Part shown: positions 27,828 to 37,199 of the stretch, one piece after another
How positions within the stretch are numbered: the first letter of the stretch is position 1
Layout of the letters: each line of letters opens with the position of its first letter
Assembly: GCA_938091805.1 (NCBI GenBank)
Contig: CALKGV010000028.1
Span: 1-41,702 of the forward strand
Reading direction: 5' to 3'
Length of the DNA: 41,702 nt
DNA from: an uncultured archaeon
GTDB lineage: Archaea; Thermoproteota; Bathyarchaeia; Bathyarchaeales; DTEX01
The notes under the pieces: generated by a model
Told to the model about the DNA's origin: nothing
The model's database searches: none
Seen by the model: only the letters and a program-made list of their open reading frames with translations
Translations under genes and position numbers: made by a program

Positions 27828-30800
27828 ATGATCGCTGGAAAAAGAAGACTCGCTTTAATTTTAACCTTAACGGTTTTGTTAATCGATGCATCGCTATTTA
27901 TCCTGCTGGAGAGTTTTTGCAGTCAAGATGGTAACTTCTTCAATATAATTAATGCCGTATCTAGATCCTCATCCGGTTCATCGAAAATTTATCCCGGAAG
28001 CAGAAGGGTGAGCCTAAAAATTGAAGCTGCATATTTAGGCAATGAAACGGCTAGATCTGTAACCGGGTGCCTAACAACTGTTCCGGGAATAGAGTTCAGC
28101 GCCGGAAGCGGATCATGCGCTCCCGCAAAATCATTAAATGGTTCAGTATCTCTCAGCGTTAATAAGGGTGACCATATAACCTTTGATTATTATCTTGACA
28201 TATCTAACTCGCTAAATGCTGGCACATACACTTTGGGCTTGAACATAACTTACCTCACAGATTCCGTCTTACTCCATGAAGTTCACAGCATATCGATAAT
28301 AGTTTCTCCCTACCCAAAGGCTCGTATCAGAGTTATTGACGCCTATTTATCGCCAGCTGCCTATCCAGGTTCTGTTAACACGAATCTATATGTACTAATG
28401 GAGAATTATGGTGAAAGCGCGATCAGTTCAGCCGACCTAGAAGCAGTGCTTCCAAAGGGTTTCACAATTAGCAATCCTAAAGTGAGGGTTAACGCTGTAG
28501 ATGTGAACGCGCGTTTCACAGCGGTATTCTCCGGAATTTCTGTACCCATGGACGCTTTAATGGGCGCTTATACCGTACGCATAAATGTGGACGCCACGCT
28601 GAGAACTGAAGACAACGTGAATTACAATAGTATGACCTCAATCGAAGCGCAGTTTAACGTTACAGATCCGCCGAAAGAGGATCCCATCATGGTCTCGGCT
28701 GTTGCAATATTATATCAGGGTTCTTCGGCGCCGCTACTTCCATCGGCAAACGGTGTGACGCTTAGAATCACGATGATTAATAGGCTTCCTGAAGCGGTTA
28801 GCACGATGATTGTAACGCCGATGCTTCCAAGCGGCATCACTCTAAGATCCGCTTCTGGAACATACGTTAATGGGATGACACCTGGTGGATCATGTTTTAT
28901 GGATATGATTATAGATGTTAGCTCGAGCCTTCAGCCTGGAAGATACAGCATACCTCTTCATATATCATATATTAAGATTGTTTCTGGCGCATCCTACATG
29001 GCTGAGCAGAATTCTGTTATTCAAACATTTGTTGAATCCCCTCACATCTATATACCGGATCTCGCGCTTCTATCAGCTCACTGGGGTTCTCAGACCCCAT
29101 CCCCCGCATATGAGGGGTCACGATATGTTCCATTAACTTTAGAATTCATTAACAATGGGCGCTATGATATCGTCGGCGGCGTTATTAAGGCATCATCACT
29201 TTTCCTTAAACCCATAAAGGACTCAGAAGCATTAGCAGCTAGGCTTATACCCGGCTCGTACGGGTCGGTCACTCTCTATTTCGATATTAACACCAATGTT
29301 GATAATGTGGCAATTAACATCTCAACTAGTTACATTTTTGATGAATTTGGAACCCATTTAAACGTCACTAGGAAATTCGAAATTTTCCTGCCGGTCGAGA
29401 AATATCCGGCTTTGTCCAGTAACATGGAAATTGTTAGCTCTGGCTGGCAAAACAATTATAATGTCTTTCCGAACACGAATAATGCAACCTATCAGGTGAC
29501 GATTGCAAATAGAGCGCCGTACTCAGCAAGCGGAATAATTCTTTCGCTTTGTCTACCGGATAATATGTCGTCAAGCGGACATAGAAATGCCAGCGCATAC
29601 GTTGAAGGACCTATTAGAAGCTTAGGTACATTCACGGCTTCATTCACAATCTCGGTTGGTAATGTGCAACCCGGGAAATATAATGCTACGTTAATTGTGG
29701 ACTTTATACTTCTATCTGGAGGACCTGGAATTAGGCGCCTTGAGAAATTTAATTTAACGATGCCCGTGAATGACGACAGCAAAGCTTTAGAATTTATTAG
29801 TTCAAGATGGTATGAGGGAACTGTTGGACCAAACACTTACGGCGCACATTTACTTATAACCCTTAGAAATAATTACATAGATAGCATGAGGGGCGCTATC
29901 CTAGAGATTAATCTACCTTCAGGTTTCCTTAACTCTGCTGATAACTCCTCAAGCATTAAGGTGGTGCCAGTATCTGCGCAGGTCTTACAATCCATTCAAC
30001 CAGTTCAAATACAAGATTTAAGCGGAATTTTAGGTCAGTACCTCAGCGCCCTTCAAACCAGCCCAGCCCAAACTTTTACAAGGGGCGATACGCTAACGTT
30101 TCTCATGGGTCTCCATGTTTTAGACGTTAGGATAGGAACCTACCATGCTGAGGGCACGCTTTCCTACATTGATCAGTGGGGCACCAGAAGAAGCTTGCTG
30201 GTTGAAGTCCCAATTACAGTTTTGGGAAGAATTGAATACATAAGTGTTTTCATGAACGGTAGCCTAGCTGTTAGGAGAAGATTCACAAACGCCTCATTGA
30301 CAATAGTTAACTTTGGGAGTTCACCAGTATATGACGTTTACGTTGTGGTTTCTCCCCATCAAGGGGCACCCATTTTAATAGTCTCCCCAGCGGTGAACTA
30401 CATTAAGATGATAGGTGCTGGAGGGCGGATTGAAACCCCGATCACTTTAGCCTACAACCCATTAGGTTCAATTTCACAAGCGGGTGGAACAACATTTATC
30501 AACTACGGCGCTGTGCCATTTATGGTTTCATTGATTTATAGGGATGCAAGCGGCGCATTGAGAAGCTTTAATAATACTGTGACCGTTATTCTGGAACCAT
30601 TTATAGATCTTGTAATAAAGGATGTTAGGGTGACTGGGAAAAACGTTTCATCTTCAGTTTCAGGCACAATTGTGAACTATGGTTCTGCAACAGCGTATAG
30701 GGTTGAAGCAAGCTTGCAAGTTGGCAACATTAGCCGGTCAACTTTTGTCGGAGATATTGACCCCGGCTCAGAAATAGCTTTCAAGGTTGAGGTTCCAAAA

Positions 30801-31034
30801 TATGCGAGTGAAGGAACCTTAACAGTAAAATATTACAACATCTTCAATGAACTGGAAGATAGGGAGATGAAGGTCAATATAGAACCGCAGATCGAGGCGC
30901 CGGTGACGGTTCCTAAGGAGGAAGGTATAAGTCTCGAAATGTGGATTGTTATAGCGGCCGTAATAGCGTTTCTCACAATTGCAACTTTTCTCATTTATAG
31001 ATTTTTGAAAGCGCGCTCAACAAATCGAGTTTGA
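27828..31034 (+). CDS. Giant exported protein with about 8 degenerate Ig-like/COG1361-like repeats and a C-terminal TM anchor
   Basis: N-terminal hydrophobic segment, about 120-aa repeating units, C-terminal MWIVIAAVIAFLTIATFLIYRFLKARSTNRV. Confidence 0.8.
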   Translation: MIAGKRRLALILTLTVLLIDASLFILLESFCSQDGNFFNIINAVSRSSSGSSKIYPGSRRVSLKIEAAYLGNETARSVTGCLTTVPGIEFSAGSGSCAPAKSLNGSVSLSVNKGDHITFDYYLDISNSLNAGTYTLGLNITYLTDSVLLHEVHSISIIVSPYPKARIRVIDAYLSPAAYPGSVNTNLYVLMENYGESAISSADLEAVLPKGFTISNPKVRVNAVDVNARFTAVFSGISVPMDALMGAYTVRINVDATLRTEDNVNYNSMTSIEAQFNVTDPPKEDPIMVSAVAILYQGSSAPLLPSANGVTLRITMINRLPEAVSTMIVTPMLPSGITLRSASGTYVNGMTPGGSCFMDMIIDVSSSLQPGRYSIPLHISYIKIVSGASYMAEQNSVIQTFVESPHIYIPDLALLSAHWGSQTPSPAYEGSRYVPLTLEFINNGRYDIVGGVIKASSLFLKPIKDSEALAARLIPGSYGSVTLYFDINTNVDNVAINISTSYIFDEFGTHLNVTRKFEIFLPVEKYPALSSNMEIVSSGWQNNYNVFPNTNNATYQVTIANRAPYSASGIILSLCLPDNMSSSGHRNASAYVEGPIRSLGTFTASFTISVGNVQPGKYNATLIVDFILLSGGPGIRRLEKFNLTMPVNDDSKALEFISSRWYEGTVGPNTYGAHLLITLRNNYIDSMRGAILEINLPSGFLNSADNSSSIKVVPVSAQVLQSIQPVQIQDLSGILGQYLSALQTSPAQTFTRGDTLTFLMGLHVLDVRIGTYHAEGTLSYIDQWGTRRSLLVEVPITVLGRIEYISVFMNGSLAVRRRFTNASLTIVNFGSSPVYDVYVVVSPHQGAPILIVSPAVNYIKMIGAGGRIETPITLAYNPLGSISQAGGTTFINYGAVPFMVSLIYRDASGALRSFNNTVTVILEPFIDLVIKDVRVTGKNVSSSVSGTIVNYGSATAYRVEASLQVGNISRSTFVGDIDPGSEIAFKVEVPKYASEGTLTVKYYNIFNELEDREMKVNIEPQIEAPVTVPKEEGISLEMWIVIAAVIAFLTIATFLIYRFLKARSTNRV

Positions 31035-31035
31035 T

Positions 31036-32259
31036 GTGAAGCCTATGAGCTTCTATACATTATTTTTTGATTTCATTAGGTTGTCGCTGAAGGCTTTGAG
31101 TGAGAGAAGGGCAAGAGCAATCTTGACCATTGTTGGCATAGCAATAGGCCCTCTTGTGCTAGTAATGATGAGTTCAGTTGTCAGCAGCTACTCCGACTAC
31201 ATAGTTGAGAGGGTGACATCGCTTGGGCAGAATGCAATAGCAGTTTTTCCAATGGAGAATTACAAAATTGATGGGGAAGACTTAGACTTCATAAGGTCCC
31301 TGCCTGAAATAGCGAGAGCCGAGCCGTTCTTTTCCACGCAGGGCATACTTAAGAGGGGAACTGAAGAGATTAAGGTTTCAATATTTGCCATAGATTACAC
31401 GTTGCTTTTTGAAGCCATAGGAAGCTTAAAGATATCTGAAGGCGATGTGCCATCTGGTTTACTCTACTCCATAGTAGGCAGAAAAGTTTCCTTTAGGGAC
31501 GGCGGCGAACAATACTTTGCTCTTAATGACATTTTAACTCTTACCATCCCGAAAATTGAGAGTGGGAAAATTACTGGCAGAAAAAACATAAATGTATATG
31601 TGGGTGCAATCCTGGAGGAGTATGGTGGAGCATTAATTGTCGATCCGGACTCAACGGTCTTTCTCAGCCCCGAAGCTGGCAAGAAATTATTGGGCATGAA
31701 AGACTGGTCCGGGATCTTCATACTAGTTCATGATCCATCCTTCGTTAGATCGGTCGTTTCAACCCTAAGATCTAAATACGAAAATAAACTGCAGGTAATA
31801 GCCTTCAGCGCCATAGCCGAGGCCATTTCAAGCGTCACTGATGCGATAGGCTTCATAAACTTTTCAACCTCTCTCTCCGCTTTTGCAGTTGCAGTGGCTG
31901 GTGTGGCTGCAACAATGATAACATCTGTGATGGAAAGAACCCGCGAGATAGGCGTGATGAAGGCGATAGGGTACACAAGCATACAAATATTAACCTTGAT
32001 ACTTTTGGAATCCATAGTAATGAGCCTTATCGGGGCTTCACTGGGCATATCGCTTGGAACAGTTGGTGCGCATATGTTATCTTCAAGAGGTTTAACTATA
32101 GGCGGGGTTGGCTTAACACTTCAGTTAGCACCCAAGATAACGCCAACATTAATATTGCAGACATTGTCGCTTACGGTGATGATAGGCTTATTGGGCGGAG
32201 CGCTGCCGGCATATAGAGCTTCCAGGATCCCGCCGATAGTAGCCTTAAGATATGAGTAA
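31036..32259 (+). CDS. ABC transporter permease, FtsX/MacB-like
   Basis: ALSERRARAILTIVGIAIGPLVLVMMSS start, VMERTREIGVMKAIGYTS, GLLGGALPAYRASRIPPIVALRYE end; ATG directly after the preceding stop. Confidence 0.9.
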   Translation: MKPMSFYTLFFDFIRLSLKALSERRARAILTIVGIAIGPLVLVMMSSVVSSYSDYIVERVTSLGQNAIAVFPMENYKIDGEDLDFIRSLPEIARAEPFFSTQGILKRGTEEIKVSIFAIDYTLLFEAIGSLKISEGDVPSGLLYSIVGRKVSFRDGGEQYFALNDILTLTIPKIESGKITGRKNINVYVGAILEEYGGALIVDPDSTVFLSPEAGKKLLGMKDWSGIFILVHDPSFVRSVVSTLRSKYENKLQVIAFSAIAEAISSVTDAIGFINFSTSLSAFAVAVAGVAATMITSVMERTREIGVMKAIGYTSIQILTLILLESIVMSLIGASLGISLGTVGAHMLSSRGLTIGGVGLTLQLAPKITPTLILQTLSLTVMIGLLGGALPAYRASRIPPIVALRYE

Positions 32260-32272
32260 CAACGTTCTTAAA

Positions 32273-33229
32273 TTATTCAAGAACTTGAGCATTTTTAAAG
32301 GCGTACCATGCTGTGAAGGTTGATATAGTTATATATGCTAGAGCCACAAGCATTGATCTAGAGAGAACCGTGGAGAGGGGTTCTGAATATAGCTCCTTGA
32401 TTCCGGCGCCAACTTCAACCTTAAAATATGTGACTTTTTCAGATGGGCTGAGAATATAGCGCACTAGGTTGCTTGTAATGCTGTCAGTGCCGGTTGTCAC
32501 GCTGGTTCCAGGCAGCATGCCCTGATTTGCCCCCTTAACATATCCCGATGCCCCATTTCCAGGAACATAATTAAGGATCCAAGCGCCTTCAGAAAATACA
32601 GAGACTATTGGCGCGCTTATTGATATCGCAAGGAAAACTATTATCGCGCTTATCGCTGTTAGAATAGTATTTTTTGACAGTGAACCTAGAGCTAAAACAA
32701 TTGAAACCCATACAAATGTGCTTAGTAAGTCGCCGAGAATACATAGTGGCATGAGATGCAGATTATTTTGCGGTCCGTAGATAACTGTGCCTCCAATAGC
32801 CATGTAAGCATAGAGAAGGGAATAGGCTGCCGATATTGTAAGGAGCGATGCGAAAACCTTTCCGAAGAAAATAATTGACCTTGAAACGGGTTTAGTCACC
32901 AAGGGGATTATTGTGCCGCTCTCAAACTCCCCGGAAATGCTATTCATCACCGACACAAGGGCAAATAGAAATAATGTGAAGCCGCTGCTTATTCCACCCC
33001 TGCCAATAACAAAGTTCGGGTTTGCCTCAAATGGAGCCCCGAATGCATGGCTGAGGATCACAGGCAAGAGGAGAGATAGTGTTGAAAAGGCAAACGCGGC
33101 GATCAGCACTCCCAAGAACTTTTTCTTTCTAATATTCCATAAAAGTTCATATTTTACGACAGCTAGGAAACGATCTGAAAATTTAGGTTTCTTAGAAACC
33201 TTCTCGCTAATTCTACTTGTGTAGACCAT
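32273..33229 (-). CDS. ABC-2 type permease
   Basis: Multi-TM protein with SISGEFESGTIIPLVTKPVSRSIIFFGKV. Confidence 0.85.
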   Translation of the reverse strand: MVYTSRISEKVSKKPKFSDRFLAVVKYELLWNIRKKKFLGVLIAAFAFSTLSLLLPVILSHAFGAPFEANPNFVIGRGGISSGFTLFLFALVSVMNSISGEFESGTIIPLVTKPVSRSIIFFGKVFASLLTISAAYSLLYAYMAIGGTVIYGPQNNLHLMPLCILGDLLSTFVWVSIVLALGSLSKNTILTAISAIIVFLAISISAPIVSVFSEGAWILNYVPGNGASGYVKGANQGMLPGTSVTTGTDSITSNLVRYILSPSEKVTYFKVEVGAGIKELYSEPLSTVLSRSMLVALAYITISTFTAWYAFKNAQVLE

Positions 33230-33241
33230 TACTGCTCTCTC

Positions 33242-34171
33242 CTAAGATTTCATAATGAGGCGCATGAATGCCTCCTCAAGTCCCCTCCTCTTCATATTCA
33301 TATATACAATTATGCCTCCGGCCTTAGTTATCGCCTGAGATATCTGCGGTCTAACATCGTCAGTTGTCTCTAACTTGATTATTAAAGTCTTATTTTCACG
33401 CTGAATCTTCGATATAAAGGGCAGATTTTTGAGAACCTCAAAGACATCTTCAGATTCCTCGGCAAGTTCAACCTCCAGCATTACCGGTCCGCTTATCTTA
33501 GCGATTATCTCTTCAAGTCTTCCAGACGCTAAACATGCCCCGCGATGTATTATTGAAACATGGCTGCAGACCTGCTCAACCTCATAGAGAAGGTGGGATG
33601 AAAGGAAGACAGTTACCCCCTCTTTGGCTATCTCCTTTATGACCCCTCTAACTTCAACCATGCCTGCAGGATCTAAACCTAGGCTTGGCTCATCCAATAT
33701 AATTAACTCCGGCTCACTTAAAAGCGCCTGTGCAATCCCAAGCCTCTGTTGCATGCCTTTACTGTACTCACCTATGAAATCCCTTTCCCTACCCTTGAGC
33801 CCAACGATCTCCAGAACTCTCTGGATGCGAATCTTCCTTTCTTGAGTCGAAATCCCATACATTTTCCCATATATGTCAAGAAGCTCATAGCCCTTCAAAT
33901 GTTTAGGGAATCTTGGAAGTTCAGGCATGTAGCCAATCTTAAGCCTAACGTCTGGGTTGTCTCCCTGAACCTCCTCACCGAGAACTGTAACCCTCCCGCC
34001 GTCAGGTTTAAGAAGACCGACAAGAATTTTTATTGTGGTTGTTTTGCCAGCGCCATTCGGCCCTAGGAACCCATGAATCGTGTTACTTTCAACTTTAAGG
34101 TTAAGATGATTCACTGCTACAATCGAACCGTATCTCTTAATGAGATCAGTGGTTTCAATCGCCAAGTCCAT
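33242..34171 (-). CDS. ABC transporter ATP-binding protein (ABC-2 exporter)
   Basis: GPNGAGKTTTIKILVGLLKPDGG, YSKGMQQRLGIAQALL, LIILDEPSLGLDPAG. Confidence 0.93.
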   Translation of the reverse strand: MDLAIETTDLIKRYGSIVAVNHLNLKVESNTIHGFLGPNGAGKTTTIKILVGLLKPDGGRVTVLGEEVQGDNPDVRLKIGYMPELPRFPKHLKGYELLDIYGKMYGISTQERKIRIQRVLEIVGLKGRERDFIGEYSKGMQQRLGIAQALLSEPELIILDEPSLGLDPAGMVEVRGVIKEIAKEGVTVFLSSHLLYEVEQVCSHVSIIHRGACLASGRLEEIIAKISGPVMLEVELAEESEDVFEVLKNLPFISKIQRENKTLIIKLETTDDVRPQISQAITKAGGIIVYMNMKRRGLEEAFMRLIMKS

Positions 34172-34265
34172 TACTTGACACCTAATATGCCTTAAATGAG
34201 GCGCCTACAAGCATATAAGGATTCGCTCAAACCATAAACTGCTAAACTACTCAACCTTATTCTTT

Positions 34266-34295
34266 GAACTCATCTCTAAATTATTTAATGAGTTC
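34266..34295. repeat. Palindromic IS-end-like mini-repeat GAACTCAT-N14-ATGAGTTC
   Basis: Perfect 8-bp inverted repeat; GAACTCATCTC..AATTATTTAA closely matches the IS5-like element end at 34366 and 190. Confidence 0.65.
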
Positions 34296-34365
34296 ATTAT
34301 TCACTTAAATCTCTCCTTTGCCCATACTGATTAGGACGGTTCATGTTCTTTTTCCATTTTTCAAG

Positions 34366-34556
34366 GAACTCATCTCAAAACTATTTAAGTCTTTTTTGAC
34401 TATGTTTTGGTATGGAGTTTCTTGAGCTTTCTGATGGTGAGTGGGAGTTCATTAGGTCTTTGCTTCCTCCTAAGGCTAGGGTTGGTAGGCTCTGGGGCTG
34501 ATGATGGGAGGACGATAAACGGCGTTCTATACGTCTTGACTACTGAATGCCGATTA
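34366..34556 (+). pseudogene. Decayed IS5-like transposase 5' fragment (inverted copy of the left-edge element)
   Basis: Near-identical to the reverse complement of 1-190, then disrupted: MEFLELSDGEWEFIRSLLPPKARVGRLWG*, with +1 frameshift at GGCTCTGGGGC vs GGCCTAGGGC; homology lost near TGAATGCCGATTATT. Confidence 0.85.
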
Positions 34557-34756
34557 TTAAAATCAGAAAATTCGGAACCTTGCGGAAAATAATGGCACGT
34601 AACAGGCATATGGAACGAGGGGGGAGGGGCATCATCTAATGATTAAGATCCCAATCAACAGATGTAATCGAAGCGCATAGAAAATCCAACAATAAAGTTT
34701 AAAAGCGTTTGGCACTTTATTGATAAAAATCGTGACTGAGAAGGAGAGCTATAACG

Positions 34757-35953
34757 ATGGACTTTTTTGATCCGAAAACCTTCGTTGATAGACAGATTGA
34801 GGAGATAAGGCGAATCATAGGCGACAGCAAAGCCCTGATCGCTGTTTCAGGCGGGGTTGATAGCTCAACATGCGCGGTTCTAACACATATGGCCATTGGC
34901 AAAAACCTCATATGCATTATCTTAGATGACGCGTTCATGAGGGAGGGTGAACCTGAAAAAGTTGCTGAAACCCTCTCAAGCCCACCAATAAACCTTCCGG
35001 TTAAGATTGAGCGCGTTCAGGAGCGCTTTCTCAACGCACTTAGAGGGCTTAAGGATGCTGAGGAAAAGCGTAAAGCCTTCCGAGAAACCTTCTATAGGGT
35101 TCTTGGCGAAACAGCCAGAAGGGAAAAGTGCGATTTTCTCGTTCAGGGAACAATACTGGCCGATATAGTAGAAACAAAGGGCGGGGTGAAAACCCAACAT
35201 AACGTTCTGGAGCAGATAGGCATAAACACCTATGAGCTGTATGGGTTTAAGGTTGTTGAGCCGTTGGCAAGCCTGCTGAAGTGGCAGGTTAGAGAGGTCG
35301 CACGCTACTTGAAGATCCCAGCTGAAGTAAGTGAGCGTCAACCATTTCCAGGGCCCGGATTGTCAGTGAGGGTTGTGGGCGAAATTAAGGATGATAAGCT
35401 AAGGGCCCTTAAAGGAGCGACATCTATTGTTGAAGAGAACCTTTCGCCTTATAAACCAAGCCAGTATTTCGCAGCCATAATAAATAATGAATTTTCACTA
35501 AACATTAACACGGAAGAGATCGTAAAAGTGGCGGCTCAATCACTAAAAGTTGACTTAGAAAGTATTTCAGTGAAAATTTTTAGGGATAAGGCAACAGGTG
35601 TAAGGGATAATGCACGTAGCTACGGTTATGTCGCTGCTGTAAAATGTTTAGTTGAAAATGAAATTTATGCACCTTCGCTTCAGGATTTAATTTGTATGCA
35701 AAAAGAGATCATTGACGAAATACCGTCAATAACGAGGATTCTTTACCTTATCTCGGAAATCGAAGAGAGCAAACCATATTCAGTTATTATTAGAGCGGTT
35801 GAAACCAACGATTTTCTCACAGCTAGAGTAGCCGACGTTCCTTGGCAATGCCTCTTTAAATGTGCAAAATCAATTTTTGAAAAATGCCCTGAGGTTTCAG
35901 CGGTCTATTATGATGTTACGCCTAAACCCCCGGCGACGATTGAGATGGAGTAG
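34757..35953 (+). CDS. guaAB: GMP synthase, ATP-PPase subunit B
   Basis: AVSGGVDSSTCAVLTH, VQGTILADIVETKGGVKTQHNV, RQPFPGPGLSVRVVGE, C-terminal KPPATIEME. Confidence 0.92.
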   Translation: MDFFDPKTFVDRQIEEIRRIIGDSKALIAVSGGVDSSTCAVLTHMAIGKNLICIILDDAFMREGEPEKVAETLSSPPINLPVKIERVQERFLNALRGLKDAEEKRKAFRETFYRVLGETARREKCDFLVQGTILADIVETKGGVKTQHNVLEQIGINTYELYGFKVVEPLASLLKWQVREVARYLKIPAEVSERQPFPGPGLSVRVVGEIKDDKLRALKGATSIVEENLSPYKPSQYFAAIINNEFSLNINTEEIVKVAAQSLKVDLESISVKIFRDKATGVRDNARSYGYVAAVKCLVENEIYAPSLQDLICMQKEIIDEIPSITRILYLISEIEESKPYSVIIRAVETNDFLTARVADVPWQCLFKCAKSIFEKCPEVSAVYYDVTPKPPATIEME

Positions 35954-36013
35954 CACTTACACCAGTCTAATTTATAAACTTATGCACGTTATTACTTCCT
36001 GGTGATCGAAGAT

Positions 36014-36337
36014 ATGAGGGTTAAGGTTCAGAAGATAGAGTCTTTTAGGGATCTTGAAGGAAATATAGGTAAACGTATAGAGCTTGTGCAAGAGGATGTG
36101 ACGCCGAGGTTCGCCATAAGGCCGGAGAGCGAAGAAGCTAGGATAGTGCAGGATATGGTTAGGACGCTGCAGCAGCAAATTCCACTTTTCAGCATCCAAT
36201 CACAGGTTGTTATGCCGAAAATAATATTGTTCCTAACTGAGCGTGAATATGAGGAGTTGGGCGTAGATTTTGATGTAAACCAAGTATATGATGTTGAGCT
36301 CTCTGGCCATTCTATGAAGTTCAAAAAAGTACACTAA
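36014..36337 (+). CDS. Arcadin-1-like protein
   Basis: MRVKVQKIESFRDLEGNIGKRIELVQE...IILFLTEREYEELGVDFDVNQVYDVELSGHSMKFKKV resembles crenactin-associated arcadin-1; ATG at 36014 preferred over GTG at 36002. Confidence 0.55.
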   Translation: MRVKVQKIESFRDLEGNIGKRIELVQEDVTPRFAIRPESEEARIVQDMVRTLQQQIPLFSIQSQVVMPKIILFLTEREYEELGVDFDVNQVYDVELSGHSMKFKKVH

Positions 36338-36356
36338 AGTTTAAATATGGGGGAGA

Positions 36357-36641
36357 TTGAGCCCATTGAAGGTTAGGGCTCACCTCTTCATAAGCGGATT
36401 CGTGCAAGGAGTCTTCTTTAGGCATGAAACACGCTTAAGAGCCATACGTAATAATGTTACCGGCTGGATACGGAACCTGCCTGATGGCAGGGTTGAAGCG
36501 GTCTTTGAAGGTGAGAAGGAAAGCGTTGACGCTATGATTGCCTTCTGCCGTAGGGGACCGCCGGGCGCAGTGGTTATGAAAGTCGAGGTTAAGTGGGAGG
36601 ATCCAACGGGCGAATTTAAGGATTTCCGAATTAAGTATTGA
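36357..36641 (+). CDS. acyP: Acylphosphatase
   Basis: AHLFISGFVQGVFFRHETRLRA...VTGWIRNLPDGRVEAVFEGE. Confidence 0.93.
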   Translation: MSPLKVRAHLFISGFVQGVFFRHETRLRAIRNNVTGWIRNLPDGRVEAVFEGEKESVDAMIAFCRRGPPGAVVMKVEVKWEDPTGEFKDFRIKY

Positions 36642-36742
36642 TGCTTTTAAATCTTCCCTCTTTGAACCAAAAGAGATATTAACCGTTATGCGTTGTTTAT
36701 GCTAAGCCGATAGAGTAAATAGGTTGAATGGAGTAATATAAA

Positions 36743-37120
36743 TTGTCGGGGTGGGAAATATTGAGTGAAGGCTGGATACAAACATCAGAAAGAGCTCTTG
36801 AGCAGATAAGGAGATTTATGGAAAGAAAAGAAATGGATAGGCTTGAACTCGTACAGTCGATGCGCCTTATCCTATTTACATTGCATAGAAGCCTCTTAGG
36901 CTGGATGAATTGGATCAATAACCCGGACATAATGGTCTCTTTTAGTAAAGAAGAATTAGCCGAGATGAATCGGAGACTAGCGGAATTCGTCCAGGAATTT
37001 ATAAAATATGACATAGAGGTTACTAAGCAGGGCGCCAGAAAAAGTGGAGAAGCCCTAGAGGCTAGGCGAGAAGCTGAGGAAAGAGCGAGAAGGGGAACTG
37101 AAGAAACGTTCTACATCTAA
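36743..37120 (+). CDS. Conserved archaeal helical protein (DUF2153-like)
   Basis: SMRLILFTLHRSLLGWMNWINNPDIMVSFSKEELAEMNRRLAEFVQEFIKYDIEVT; family recalled from memory, not searched. Confidence 0.5.
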   Translation: MSGWEILSEGWIQTSERALEQIRRFMERKEMDRLELVQSMRLILFTLHRSLLGWMNWINNPDIMVSFSKEELAEMNRRLAEFVQEFIKYDIEVTKQGARKSGEALEARREAEERARRGTEETFYI

Positions 37121-37199
37121 ATCTGGAGCGAGGCGCTTAGTTAAACACGTAGCTCATCGAGCATTTACATGGAAAATAAATCTTGCAATTTCTTTTATG

